From: Rugosimonospora acidiphila
GTDB lineage: Bacteria > Actinomycetota > Actinomycetes > Mycobacteriales > Micromonosporaceae
NCBI RefSeq assembly: GCF_039543385.1
Contig: NZ_BAABJQ010000012.1
Location: 124,001-188,000, forward strand
Reading direction: 5' to 3'
DNA length: 64,000 nucleotides
A model generated the notes under the pieces. That model was not told where the DNA came from. It did no database searches and was given only the letters and a program-made list of their open reading frames with translations. The translations under genes were made by a program, and so were the position numbers. Position 1 is the first letter of the stretch, and each line of letters opens with the position of its first letter. This document shows, piece after piece, positions 24,459-33,020 of the stretch.

Positions 24459-25436
24459 ATGGCGGTAGTGCAGCGGTATGGCGATGGTCAACGGGTATTG
24501 ATCACTGGTGGCGCCGGCTTCGTCGGCTCTCATCTCGTCGACGCGCTGATCGCGCGGGGGGCCGAGGTGGTGGCGTTGGACAACTTCGTCACCGGTGCCA
24601 AGGAAAATGTCGCGCATCTGGCGGACAACCCCCGCTTCACCCTTGTCGAGGCCGACATCACCGAAGGGCTGCCGGATCACGAGCCGGCCCTGGCACGGCG
24701 TTTCGACGGGATCATGCATTTCGCCTCGCCGGCCAGCCCCACCGACTTCGAGCAGTTGCCCGTCGAAATCCTCCGGGTCGGCTCGGTGGCCACCATGCTG
24801 CTGCTGGAGCGGGCACAGGCCGACGGGGCGCGGTTCATCATGGCGTCGACCTCTGAGGCGTACGGCGACCCGCTCGTGCACCCGCAGCCGGAGACGTACT
24901 GGGGCAACGTCAACCCCAACGGCATCCGCAGCGTGTACGACGAGTCCAAGCGGTTCTCCGAGGCCGCGGCCATGGCCTACCACCGCTCGCGCGGGGTCGA
25001 CGTGGGCATCGTCCGGATCTTCAACACCTACGGGCCGCGGATGCGCCCCGACGACGGTCGGGCCATCCCGACCTTCGTCCGGCAGGCGCTCGCCGGCGAG
25101 CCGATCACGGTGGCCGGCACCGGCGACCAGACCCGGTCGATCTGCTTCGTCGACGACCTGGTGCGCGGCATCCTGACGCTGCTCGACTCGACCGAGACCG
25201 GCCCGATCAACGTGGGCACCGAGGACGAGATGTCCATGCGGGAGCTCGCTGAGACGATCATCAAGCTGGCGGGGTCGACGTCGGCTGTTACGTACATCAC
25301 CCGCAGCGCGGACGACCCGGAGAAGCGCCGCCCCGACCTCACGCTCGCCCGCACCCGGCTGGGATATCAGCCCAGAGTGGGTAGCGAGGAGGGCCTGCGC
25401 AAGACCATCGATTACTTTGCCAACAGGGGCCGTTAG
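24459..25436 (+). CDS. UDP-glucuronate decarboxylase-like NAD-dependent epimerase/dehydratase
   Basis: This 325-residue extended short-chain dehydrogenase has the NAD-binding GGAGFVGSHLVDAL, ALDNFVTGAKENV, the Ser/Thr of ASTSEAYGDPLVHPQ and the catalytic YDESK, followed by RIFNTYGPRMRPDDGR. The combination HPQPETYWGNVNP before YDESK is typical of UDP-glucuronate decarboxylases (UXS), which make UDP-xylose. Other NAD-sugar dehydratases remain possible. The enzyme would supply a nucleotide sugar for surface glycans. It lies directly upstream of three LCP genes that attach such glycans to the wall. Confidence 0.85.
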   Translation: MAVVQRYGDGQRVLITGGAGFVGSHLVDALIARGAEVVALDNFVTGAKENVAHLADNPRFTLVEADITEGLPDHEPALARRFDGIMHFASPASPTDFEQLPVEILRVGSVATMLLLERAQADGARFIMASTSEAYGDPLVHPQPETYWGNVNPNGIRSVYDESKRFSEAAAMAYHRSRGVDVGIVRIFNTYGPRMRPDDGRAIPTFVRQALAGEPITVAGTGDQTRSICFVDDLVRGILTLLDSTETGPINVGTEDEMSMRELAETIIKLAGSTSAVTYITRSADDPEKRRPDLTLARTRLGYQPRVGSEEGLRKTIDYFANRGR

Positions 25437-25490
25437 TCCTATTTGTGCCATCGTCCGCCGTGGCTGCATGGGGGACTAGCAGGGCCTACG

Positions 25491-25496
25491 TACCCT
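25491..25496 (+). promoter_or_regulatory. -10 box (TACCCT), leaderless start of the first LCP gene
   Basis: TACCCT ends seven bases before ATG 25504. The preceding gene stops only 54 bases earlier. Confidence 0.5.
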
Positions 25497-25503
25497 GGGT
25501 TGC

Positions 25504-26709
25504 ATGACGACACCCTCCGGTCGAGCGCATGTGCCCAGTTCGCAGGCAGGCGCCAGCGGTCGGGCCGGCGTGCCCACCACGCGCGGCACCACGATGGTGC
25601 CGCCGACCAGGCGCCGAGCCGATGAAGTCGGCAACGGGCCCCCTGGCGGTGGTGGTCGCGGCGGCAACGGCGGCGGGCGCGGTCCGGGCGGCCCGTCCGG
25701 GCCGGGCGGCGGCGGCCGGCAGTACCGGGGCCGCCGGCGGCCGCACTGGGGTCGCATAGCGCTGGTGATCGGCGCCGCCGTGGCGCTGGTCGCCGTCCTC
25801 TCCGGGTTTGGCATCTTCCTGTACTCCCGCCACCTGGACTCCCAGATCGCTCGGACCGACCCGTTCAGCCAGATCACCGGTGGTCGGCCGCCGGTGGTGG
25901 CCAAGGGCGCGATGAACATCCTGCTGCTGGGCAGCGACTCCCGTGATCCGGACGAGAAGGCGGACGCCGGTTCGCGTACGGACACGATCATCGTGATGCA
26001 CATCCAGGCGGACCATAAGCACGCGTACCTCATCTCGATCCCACGCGACACGTACGTCAACGTCCCCGGCCACGGCGACAACAAGATCAATTCGGCGTTC
26101 GCCTTCGGCGGGCTGCCGCTGGTCATCGAGACGGTCGAGGGATTCACCGGCGTGCACATCGATCACCTGGCGTTGATCGACTTCGGCGGCTTCCAGCAGG
26201 TGACCGACGCGCTGGGCGGCGTGGATATGTACATCGACAAGACGATCACGTCGATTCACCCGCCGTACCGCACCTTCCAGAAGGGCACTCAGCACCTGAA
26301 CGGTGCGCAAGCGTTGGATTATGTTCGGCAGCGGTACCAGTTCCCAGACGGCGACATCACCCGGGAAAAGCACCAGCAGGAGTTCCTGAAGGACATCCTC
26401 GACAAGGCGGCGAGCACCGGCACGCTGACCAATCCCAGCAAGCTGAACAGTTTCCTGTCGGCGCTCACCAAATCGATGACGGTGGACAAGGATTTCTCCG
26501 TCGCCGATATGGCCTGGCAATTCCGCAATCTGCGCTCCAGTGACCTAACGTTCATGACCAGCCCATACAGCGGCTTCGGTGAGCGGGACGGTCAAAGCGT
26601 GGTGCTCTCGGACCATGACAAGGCCTCGGCCTTGTACGACGCCGTGGCGAAGGACGACATGGCCGCGTACCTCGCCGGCGCCTCGGCATCACCGACCCCT
26701 GGCGAGTAG
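25504..26709 (+). CDS. LCP-family (LytR-CpsA-Psr) glycopolymer ligase, first of three
   Basis: This 401-residue protein has an Arg/Gly/Pro-rich cytoplasmic N-terminus (1-80), one membrane helix (about 84-106) and an extracellular LCP domain (about 137-350). Key LCP features are NILLLGSDSRD, RTDTIIVMHI, ISIPRDTYVNVPG with the catalytic Arg, NKINSAFAFGG, and ALDYVRQRYQFPDGD near the end. LCP enzymes move undecaprenyl-linked glycopolymers such as teichoic acids or arabinogalactan to peptidoglycan. It has its own leaderless-type promoter and its own terminator hairpin, so the three LCP genes are probably separate units. Confidence 0.93.
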   Translation: MTTPSGRAHVPSSQAGASGRAGVPTTRGTTMVPPTRRRADEVGNGPPGGGGRGGNGGGRGPGGPSGPGGGGRQYRGRRRPHWGRIALVIGAAVALVAVLSGFGIFLYSRHLDSQIARTDPFSQITGGRPPVVAKGAMNILLLGSDSRDPDEKADAGSRTDTIIVMHIQADHKHAYLISIPRDTYVNVPGHGDNKINSAFAFGGLPLVIETVEGFTGVHIDHLALIDFGGFQQVTDALGGVDMYIDKTITSIHPPYRTFQKGTQHLNGAQALDYVRQRYQFPDGDITREKHQQEFLKDILDKAASTGTLTNPSKLNSFLSALTKSMTVDKDFSVADMAWQFRNLRSSDLTFMTSPYSGFGERDGQSVVLSDHDKASALYDAVAKDDMAAYLAGASASPTPGE

Positions 26710-26736
26710 TTGTTCGTTAACCATCCGTAGTAATTG

Positions 26737-26777
26737 GTGAAAGGTGCGCCGTGCTTATGGCCCGGTGCACCTTTCAC
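26737..26777 (+). terminator. Hairpin after the first LCP gene
   Basis: GTGAAAGGTGCGCC (26737-26750) pairs with GGTGCACCTTTCAC (26764-26777) over 14 bp, including one G-T pair, with a 13-base loop. It starts 28 bases after the stop. Confidence 0.75.
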
Positions 26778-26823
26778 GATGGCTTGCGGCAAACTCGGGC
26801 TCGCATCTGCTCCGACCCATACG

Positions 26824-26829
26824 TACAGT
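26824..26829 (+). promoter_or_regulatory. -10 box (TACAGT) of the second LCP gene
   Basis: TACAGT lies 40 bases before GTG 26870, giving a leader of about 33 bases with a good AGGAG site. The third LCP gene has the same hexamer at a similar distance. Confidence 0.4.
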
Positions 26830-26869
26830 GCATGTTGTTCTCGAATGTTTCTCGCGACAGGAGCCCCTA

Positions 26870-28156
26870 GTGGAGTACGCCTCTGGCGCGGTCCTCGACT
26901 CCTCGGGCGACGACCGGTCCTCCGGTGACCGTCGGCGCACCCCCGGACGCCGCGGCGGCGGGCCGCCGCGGAAGGGCGGCAGGGGCGGCCGCGGCAAGAA
27001 CGGCGGTCGTAAGCGCAAGGATCCGTTGTGGGCGAAGCTGCTGGTGGGCTTCGGGGCGCTGCTGATGCTGAGCAGCGGTGGGCTCATCTTCGGCAGCAAG
27101 GTGATCCTGGCCGCGGCGACCAAGAGTGTGACGCAGCAGGACCTGCTCGGCGCGGCCAGCGGCAAGGACCGGGCCCACGCGACGATCAGCGGCGCGAAGA
27201 ACATCCTGCTGATCGGTGTCGACAACCGGCCCGGCCAGAACCCGAACGACCTGGTCAGGTCGGACTCGATCATCATCCTGCACATCACCGCCTCGCACGA
27301 CGTCGGGTACATGGTCTCGATCCCCCGGGACACCGAGGTCAGCATTCCGGCGTACAACAACGGGAAGCACAGCTACGCCGGCGGGCGAGACAAGATCAAC
27401 GCCGCGTTCGCGTTCGGCAGCCAGGGTCTGACCGGCAATGCCGCGCGCCAGAACGGCGTCGAGTTGCTGGAGAAGACCATCCAGGGGCTGCCCGGCATGG
27501 CGGGGATGACCTTCGACGCCGGAGCCATCGTCGACTTCACCGGCTTCCAGCAGGTCGTCAACGTGCTCGGCGGGGTGACCATGTACGTCGACGAGACGAC
27601 CACCTCGATCCACGTCGGCTTCACCAGCAACGGCACGGAAAAGATGCCGGAGCGCATCGACCCCGGTACCGGTGAGCTGCTGGGTCCGGTACCGGGCGTG
27701 ACCCCGGAGGTCTACACCAAGGGCACTCACCACCTCAGCGCGTGGCAGGCACTGGACTACGTACGCCAGCGCGACAAGCTCGCCAACGGCGACGGCGACT
27801 ACGGCCGCCAGCGTCACCAGCAGCAGTTCATCAAGGCGCTGTTCAAGGAGATCCTGAGCAGTGACACGCTGACCAACCCGTCGAAGCTGAACAAGGTGCT
27901 CGACACGGTTGGCCAGGCGATGACCATCGACACCGGTGGCGTGAAGCTCACGGACTGGATCTTCGCGATGCGCAACATCAGCGCGGACAGCCTGGTGACC
28001 ATCAAGACCAACGACGGCCAGTACGACAACGGCGAGGAGAACGGGTCGAGCGTCCAGTTGCTCTCCGACACCAGCATGCAGTTGCTGCAGTGCGTGAAGG
28101 ACGACAACGTGGGCACCTTCGTCCAACTCCACCCCGACTGGGTGGCCGCCAGCTAA
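26870..28156 (+). CDS. LCP-family glycopolymer ligase, second of three
   Basis: This 428-residue LCP protein has a basic Gly/Arg/Lys-rich N-terminus (about 20-55), one helix (about 58-82) and an extracellular LCP domain (about 105-370). Motifs are NILLIGVDNRPGQNPND, RSDSIIILHI, VSIPRDTEVSIP with the catalytic Arg, DKINAAFAFGS and ALDYVRQRDKLANGDGDYGR. The domain is larger than in the first paralogue because of insertions around GLTGNAARQNG and a loop with DPGTGELLGPVPG. The GTG at 26870 is set by AGGAG six bases upstream; the longer open frame before it has no site. A nested hairpin terminates the unit. Confidence 0.92.
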   Translation: MEYASGAVLDSSGDDRSSGDRRRTPGRRGGGPPRKGGRGGRGKNGGRKRKDPLWAKLLVGFGALLMLSSGGLIFGSKVILAAATKSVTQQDLLGAASGKDRAHATISGAKNILLIGVDNRPGQNPNDLVRSDSIIILHITASHDVGYMVSIPRDTEVSIPAYNNGKHSYAGGRDKINAAFAFGSQGLTGNAARQNGVELLEKTIQGLPGMAGMTFDAGAIVDFTGFQQVVNVLGGVTMYVDETTTSIHVGFTSNGTEKMPERIDPGTGELLGPVPGVTPEVYTKGTHHLSAWQALDYVRQRDKLANGDGDYGRQRHQQQFIKALFKEILSSDTLTNPSKLNKVLDTVGQAMTIDTGGVKLTDWIFAMRNISADSLVTIKTNDGQYDNGEENGSSVQLLSDTSMQLLQCVKDDNVGTFVQLHPDWVAAS

Positions 28157-28157
28157 T

Positions 28158-28222
28158 CGACCCCGCTCGCCGTACGCATGCGCAGCACATCGATGTGCAT
28201 GCGTACGGTGCATGCGGGGTCG
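28158..28222 (+). terminator. Nested hairpin after the second LCP gene
   Basis: Outer arms CGACCCCGC (28158-28166) and GCGGGGTCG (28214-28222) enclose an 11-bp inner stem (28170-28180 with 28198-28208). Inside that is a GCACATCGATGTGC palindrome. The structure begins two bases after the TAA. Confidence 0.8.
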
Positions 28223-28242
28223 CCGTTCGTGAAACCTCTTCG

Positions 28243-28248
28243 TACAGT
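28243..28248 (+). promoter_or_regulatory. -10 box (TACAGT) of the third LCP gene
   Basis: TACAGT sits 37 bases before the proposed start at 28286 and 20 bases after the nested terminator hairpin. Confidence 0.4.
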
Positions 28249-28285
28249 TGGGTGACCCATCGGTCGCGGCGCCCCGGGAGGCACT

Positions 28286-30262
28286 ACGTCCACCACCGGC
28301 TCATCCGACGTCACGCCCGCAGGTCAGCCCACGGAAGACACCGAACTGACGCCTGCGCCGGCCCTGGCCGCCCAGTCGCGGCCCGCCGCTTTGCCACCGG
28401 TGACATCGCGGCCCGCCGCCTCGGAGTCCGCGATCTCGCGGTCCGCCGTCTCGGAGCCCCCCGCGAACATCCCGGCGCCCCGCCGCCCGGGTGATGACCA
28501 GACGGCCGAGGACCCGTCGCGGCCCGCCGCCGAGTCCACTGTGGACGCGTCGGCGGGCGCGACCCACGAGTCGGCCATTGCCGCCTCCGTTCCCGAGCCT
28601 GCCTCCGTTCCCGAGCCTGCCTCCGTTCCCGAGCCTGCCTCCGTTCCCGAGCCTGCCTCCGTTCCCGAGCCTGCCGGGGCCTCGGAGCGCGAGAGCGGTG
28701 CCGCGTCCGAGAGCGGTGCCGAGGCCGGGTCCGCCGTCGAGTCCGCGGCCGACGATGCTCCCGCCACCGAGACCGGGTCTGCCGAGGCCGGGTCTGCCGA
28801 GGTCTTCTCCGCCGAGGCCGCCGAGATCGAGTCCGGGCCCGACGGTCGGCCCGTCGCCGAGGGCGAGCCCACCGAGGGCGAGTCCGTAGACGCAGGCTCC
28901 GCAGACGCCGGCCCCGCAGACGCCGGCCCCGCGGACGCCGAGCCCGCGAAGGGCGGGTCCGCGGACGGCGAATCCAACGGGACCGAGTCCGCCGAGGGCG
29001 AGACCGAATCCGTCGAGACCGAGCCCGGTCAGGGTGAGGCTGAGGCGACCGAGGGCGGTGCCGGAGAGGCGGCCGGTACCGAGGCCGCTGGCGGTACCGA
29101 GGCCGCTGCCGAGGCCGCTGCCGGTGCCGAGAAGCAGCCGGGCGGTGCCGAGGAGAAGCCGGGCGCAGCCAACGGCGGCCCGCGTGCCACCGGTACTCCG
29201 ATCGACGTGCCGCCCCCGGCGAGCGGCCGGCGCACGCCGCGGTGGGCGAAGGCGCTCATCGCCGTGGGCGCGGTTCTGCTCGTGCTCTCCGGCGGAGGCG
29301 TGGTCGGCCTGCGCTTCCTCGCCGACCGGTACGACCGGTCCGTCCACAAGGCAACGTTGATCGACCCGGGGGCCCGGGTCGACGCGACCCCCGACGGGGG
29401 CGGGCTGGTGGCGCCGATTCTCGGGCCGACGATCACCGGGCCGCTGAACTTTCTGCTGCTGGGCTCGGACGCCCGGGACACCGACCCGAGCAACGGCCAG
29501 CGGTCGGACACCATCATCTTGGTGCACATCCCGGCCAGCCTCGACCGGGCGTATTTGATCTCGATTCCGCGTGACCTGCGGGTGAAGATCCCCGCTGACC
29601 AGGCGACCGGATACGAGGGCGGCCGGCAGAAGATCAACGCCGCCTTCAACTTCGGCGGCGGCGGGGTCGGCGGGTTCCAACTGCTGTCCAAGACGCTCAA
29701 CCAGCTGGTCGATGTCAGGTTCGACGGCGCGGCGATCATCAATTTCGACGGGTTCCAGTCGGCAGTGAACCTGCTCGGCGGAGTGAACCTGTGCGTTGAC
29801 GAGAAGACCAAGTCGATCCATACCGGCCACACGTACCAGGTGGGCTGCCAGCACATGCTTCCCTGGCAGGCGCTGGACTACGTGCGCCAGCGTGAGCTGC
29901 TGCCGGAGGGCGACTACGACCGCCAGCGCCACCAGCAGCAGTTCCTCAAGGCGGTCTTCCAGGAGGCGCAGGACCAGGGGCTCACCACGAACCCGCTCAA
30001 GCTGGATCAGCTGATCCGGGCGGTGGGCAGCGCGCTGACCGTGGACACCAATGGGGTGCCGCTGGCCGACCTGGTCTTCGGCCTCAAGAACATCAACGCG
30101 GGATCGATGGTCGGCATCAAACTGCCGTCGGCCCCGGAGACCATCGGTGGGGTCAGCTACGTGGTGGCGGACGATGATGCGACCTCTCTTTACCAGGCGA
30201 TCTCCTCGGACACACTTGAAGATTGGGTGGCGGCCAACCCTAGTTGGGTGAACTCGATTTAG
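28286..30262 (+). CDS. LCP-family glycopolymer ligase with long acidic N-terminus, third of three
   Basis: This protein of about 658 residues starts with some 310 residues rich in Ala, Glu, Pro and Ser (disordered, cytoplasmic). They include five SVPEPA hexapeptides encoded by a perfect 18-bp repeat. One helix follows (about 330-352), then the LCP domain with NFLLLGSDARD, RSDTIILVHI, ISIPRDLRVKIP with the catalytic Arg, QKINAAFNFGG and ALDYVRQRELLPEGDYDR. No ATG or GTG begins the frame. GGGAGG at 28276-28281 points to an ACG at 28286 as start (TSTTGSSDV would read MSTTGSSDV). TTG 28391 is the first conventional choice. The stop TAG is shared with the -10 box of the next gene. Confidence 0.88.
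   Translation, partial: TSTTGSSDVTPAGQPTEDTELTPAPALAAQSRPAALPPVTSRPAASESAISRSAVSEPPANIPAPRRPGDDQTAEDPSRPAAESTVDASAGATHESAIAASVPEPASVPEPASVPEPASVPEPASVPEPAGASERESGAASESGAEAGSAVESAADDAPATETGSAEAGSAEVFSAEAAEIESGPDGRPVAEGEPTEGESVDAGSADAGPADAGPADAEPAKGGSADGESNGTESAEGETESVETEPGQGEAEATEGGAGEAAGTEAAGGTEAAAEAAAGAEKQPGGAEEKPGAANGGPRATGTPIDVPPPASGRRTPRWAKALIAVGAVLLVLSGGGVVGLRFLADRYDRSVHKATLIDPGARVDATPDGGGLVAPILGPTITGPLNFLLLGSDARDTDPSNGQRSDTIILVHIPASLDRAYLISIPRDLRVKIPADQATGYEGGRQKINAAFNFGGGGVGGFQLLSKTLNQLVDVRFDGAAIINFDGFQSAVNLLGGVNLCVDEKTKSIHTGHTYQVGCQHMLPWQALDYVRQRELLPEGDYDRQRHQQQFLKAVFQEAQDQGLTTNPLKLDQLIRAVGSALTVDTNGVPLADLVFGLKNINAGSMVGIKLPSAPETIGGVSYVVADDDATSLYQAISSDTLEDWVAANPSWVNSI
28583..28672. repeat. 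Five perfect 18-bp tandem repeats in the third LCP gene
   Basis: GCCTCCGTTCCCGAGCCT is repeated five times with no change. It encodes a six-residue Ala-Ser-Val-Pro-Glu-Pro unit in the disordered N-terminus. Confidence 0.95.
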
Positions 30263-30265
30263 GCT
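30260..30265 (+). promoter_or_regulatory. -10 box (TAGGCT) overlapping a stop codon; leaderless rhodanese start
   Basis: TAGGCT includes the TAG stop of the third LCP gene and ends six bases before ATG 30272. It is therefore an internal promoter placed exactly at the gene border. Confidence 0.5.
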
Positions 30266-30271
30266 GCGCAG

Positions 30272-30598
30272 ATGCGCATCCCCGATGTGAGCTCTTCACA
30301 GCTGCCCGACGACGCCTATCTCATCGACGTCCGCGAGGACGATGAGTGGCAGGCGGGGCACGCCCCGACGGCGGTACACCTGCCGATGACGCAGCTGCCC
30401 GAGCGGCTCGACGAGGTACCGCGGGACGGCGACGTGGTGATCGTCTGCCGGTCCGGGCACCGCTCGTCCGAAGTGGTCCGTTTCCTCCTGTCCCAGGGGT
30501 ACGAGAACGTCCGAAACCTCACCGACGGCATGTTCGGTTGGGTCGCGGCCTCCCGTCCGCTGGTCAGCGAGGACGGCGGCGACCCCGTCATCCTGTAG
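30272..30598 (+). CDS. Single-domain rhodanese-like protein
   Basis: This 108-residue cytoplasmic protein consists of one rhodanese domain: YLIDVREDDEWQAGHAPTAV, then the active-site loop CRSGHRS with the sulfur-carrying Cys, then FLLSQGYENVRNLTDGMFGW. It probably carries persulfide sulfur between partners; the specific acceptor is unknown. It sits ten bases after the third LCP gene, but its own -10 box gives it a separate leaderless transcript. The GDPD gene starts 11 bases after its stop. Confidence 0.92.
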   Translation: MRIPDVSSSQLPDDAYLIDVREDDEWQAGHAPTAVHLPMTQLPERLDEVPRDGDVVIVCRSGHRSSEVVRFLLSQGYENVRNLTDGMFGWVAASRPLVSEDGGDPVIL

Positions 30599-30609
30599 CC
30601 GGGGCCGTC

Positions 30610-31410
30610 GTGGCTGAGACGGGCCCGCTGGTCTTCGCGCACCGGGGCTCGTCCGAGGCCCTGCCCGAGCACACCCTCGGCGCCTACCTGCGGGCCGTGG
30701 ACGAGGGGGCCGACGGGCTGGAGTGCGATGTCCGGCTGACCCGGGACGGGCACCTGATCTGCATGCACGACCGCCGGTTGGAGCGGACCAGCAACGGCCG
30801 CGGCGTGGTCAGCGCGCACACCCTGGCCGAGCTGAACCAGCTGGACTTCGGGTCCTGGCACCCGCCGTGGCCGGACAGCCCGGACGATCTGATCCTGGAT
30901 CGGCGCGGCGGGCACGCCGCGGTGCTCACCCTCGAACGGCTGCTCGACGCCGCGCTGGCCGCCGGCCGGCCGATCCGGCTGCTGATCGAGACGAAGCATC
31001 CCGCCCGGTTCGGGCACCTGGTGGAGGTGCGGCTGGTCGCCATGCTGCGCCGGTACGGGCTGGAGCGACCCGGCGAGAGCCCGGTACGGGTGACGGTCAT
31101 GTCGTTCTCGCCGGGCGCGCTGCGCCGGGTCCGGCAACTGGCGCCGGAGCTTCCCACGGTGCTGCTGATGGACCTGCTGCCGCCGTGGCTACGGGACGGG
31201 CGGCTGCCGTCCGGCATCCGCATCGCCGGCCCGGGCATCCGGGTGATCAGGAACCGTCCGCGGCTGGCCGAGCGGCTGCGCGGGCAGGGCAACGAGCTCT
31301 ACGTGTGGACCGTCAACACGGCCGCCGACGTGGACCTGGTGCTCACGCTGGGCGCCGACGGGATCATCTCGGACCGGCCCCGGTTCGTGCTCGATCGACT
31401 CGGCCGCTGA
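30610..31410 (+). CDS. Glycerophosphodiester phosphodiesterase (GDPD)
   Basis: This 266-residue protein has the complete GDPD motif set: FAHRGSSEALPEHTLGAY with the first catalytic His, GLECDVRLTRDGHLICMHD with the metal-binding Glu/Asp and second His, then LLIETKHP and WTVNTAADVDLVLTLGADG. No signal peptide is present, so it acts in the cytoplasm, hydrolysing glycerophosphodiesters to sn-glycerol-3-phosphate and an alcohol. GTG 30610 is preceded only by a weak TAGCCG-like box or by coupling to the rhodanese gene. Proximity to pheA and serS recalls the glpQ1 region of mycobacteria. Confidence 0.93.
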   Translation: MAETGPLVFAHRGSSEALPEHTLGAYLRAVDEGADGLECDVRLTRDGHLICMHDRRLERTSNGRGVVSAHTLAELNQLDFGSWHPPWPDSPDDLILDRRGGHAAVLTLERLLDAALAAGRPIRLLIETKHPARFGHLVEVRLVAMLRRYGLERPGESPVRVTVMSFSPGALRRVRQLAPELPTVLLMDLLPPWLRDGRLPSGIRIAGPGIRVIRNRPRLAERLRGQGNELYVWTVNTAADVDLVLTLGADGIISDRPRFVLDRLGR

Positions 31411-31523
31411 TCAGCTCAAATAACGCAGGGGAAACGCCGGGCGTATCGGGCGATGGGTACGCCCGGCCATCGATGGGGGTACGACGGGGGCGCCGACGGG
31501 TTCCTTTGCGCGACCCGATTGGG

Positions 31524-31529
31524 CACACT
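31524..31529 (+). promoter_or_regulatory. Weak -10 box (CACACT) before the GAF-PAS kinase gene
   Basis: CACACT ends six bases before GTG 31536. It departs from the TANNNT consensus at one position but has the leaderless spacing seen elsewhere in the window. Confidence 0.3.
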
Positions 31530-31535
31530 TCAACC

Positions 31536-33020
31536 GTGGCGTCGGACATGGAAGGGCTCCTCGCGGAGTTGACCGCGCTCACCGACATGGTCAACGCCGG
31601 CGCGCCCGGCCTGACCGTGGTGCAGCGGGCCGTCGAGTTCACCCAGTCCACCGCCGCCGACGCGAACGGCGCCGGGTTCGTCGAGTACAGCTCGGCGGGC
31701 GGTCGGGTGATCGCGGCGAGCGGCACGTCGGTGTGGGCCCTGGGCCGCTGCGTCGACCCGGGCCACCCGCTGATCGTGCGGCTCATGTCGGGCGACCCGA
31801 TCGTCGAGGTCGACCTCGCCGACCTGCCCACCGGCCTGGCCGAGCACATGAAGGACGTCGGGGTCTGCCAGATGCTCGCCTCCAAGATCGAAGTGGCCGG
31901 GCAGGTGGTCGGGACGTTGCACGTCTACTTCCCTGACGCCGCGCCCGCCCACGCCGGCCGGCGTAGCGCGATGGCGCTGTCGGCCTCCCTGCTGCGGCAC
32001 CTCTACATGGACGGCCAGGGGCTCCCGGTCTACGGCGACGAGCCGGTGACCGCCATGCCCGCCGACGCGATAGCGGTGGTCAACTCCGATGGCACGGTGC
32101 GGTCCTGGAACGAGGCGGCGGCCACGGTGACCGGCCGCCCGGCGGCGACGGCCCTGGGCCGCCCGATGCCGGTGCGGGTGCCGACCCACGGCCAGGTGCT
32201 CGACCAGCGCCTGCCGGACGGGCGCTGGCTCCAGGTGCTCGCCACCGACCTGCCGGGCACCGAGGACCAGCTGGTGACGCTCCGCGACGTCACCCAGGCG
32301 CACCGCCGGGAGCAGGCCCGCGACCTGTTCGTCACGGTCACCAGCCACGAGCTGCGCACGCCGGTGACGGTGATCAAGGGGTACGCGGACACGCTGGCCG
32401 ACCACTGGGACGACCTGCCGGAGGAGGCCCGGCGGGACGCGGCGCAGCGCCTCGGGCAGCGCTCCGGGGAACTGGCGCGGCTGGTGGAGCGGCTGCTGTC
32501 GGCCGTCGGCGACGGCTCCGCCCTGGGCGGCCCCGCGGCCAGCCTGCCGTTCGACCTCGGCGAGTCACTGCGTGAGGCGGTACGGGATCTTCCTGTCGAG
32601 ATTCGGACAACGGTCCGGATGGACCTGCCGGATAACCTCCCGAAAGCGCTCGGTGAACGTGCCACGATCGCTACCGTGCTGTCGGAGCTGGTGACCAACG
32701 CCGTCAAGTACGCCGACCCGGACAGCCCAGTCGAGCTGTCTACGCTGGCGGAAGCACGCTCCGTGGGCTTTCGGGTGTCGGATCGGGGCATCGGACTCGC
32801 CCCCGAACACGTGGAACGAGCGTTCGATAGATTCTGGCAGGCGGAGTCGGGTAATCACCGTCGGTACGGGGGCGTGGGCCTCGGGTTGTACCTCGTCAGA
32901 CGGCTCGTTGAGCGACAAAACGGATGGGTGTCCTTACGCCCCCGCGAACTGGGAGGTACGGTCGCAGAAGTACGGCTACCACGTGCGGATCAGGGGCCAG
33001 GGGAGGCTAAAGCGTGGTGA
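31536..33020 (+). CDS. Soluble GAF-PAS sensor histidine kinase
   Basis: This 494-residue kinase has no membrane helix. It has a GAF domain (about 10-155), a PAS domain (about 168-255, with IAVVNSDGTVRSWNEAA), a HisKA domain with the phospho-acceptor His in VTSHELRTPVTVIKGY, and a HATPase_c domain with ELVTNAVKYA, SDRGIGLAP, FDRFWQ and GGVGLGLYLVRRLVE. It should autophosphorylate in response to a cytoplasmic signal. No response regulator is adjacent. Instead an RsbW-like ATPase gene overlaps its end by seven bases, so it may feed an anti-sigma or partner-switch pathway. The GTG start is supported by a near-consensus -10 box six bases upstream. Confidence 0.9.
   Translation: MASDMEGLLAELTALTDMVNAGAPGLTVVQRAVEFTQSTAADANGAGFVEYSSAGGRVIAASGTSVWALGRCVDPGHPLIVRLMSGDPIVEVDLADLPTGLAEHMKDVGVCQMLASKIEVAGQVVGTLHVYFPDAAPAHAGRRSAMALSASLLRHLYMDGQGLPVYGDEPVTAMPADAIAVVNSDGTVRSWNEAAATVTGRPAATALGRPMPVRVPTHGQVLDQRLPDGRWLQVLATDLPGTEDQLVTLRDVTQAHRREQARDLFVTVTSHELRTPVTVIKGYADTLADHWDDLPEEARRDAAQRLGQRSGELARLVERLLSAVGDGSALGGPAASLPFDLGESLREAVRDLPVEIRTTVRMDLPDNLPKALGERATIATVLSELVTNAVKYADPDSPVELSTLAEARSVGFRVSDRGIGLAPEHVERAFDRFWQAESGNHRRYGGVGLGLYLVRRLVERQNGWVSLRPRELGGTVAEVRLPRADQGPGEAKAW

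Noticed and set aside
28583..28672. Five 18-bp repeats considered as a CRISPR-like array
   Set aside because: The units are contiguous without spacers and keep the reading frame of the LCP protein.
28301..29932. 543-codon minus-strand frame rich in Gly-Leu-Gly
   Set aside because: It is the antisense of the Ala/Glu/Pro repeats of the third LCP gene; no start signal or domain.
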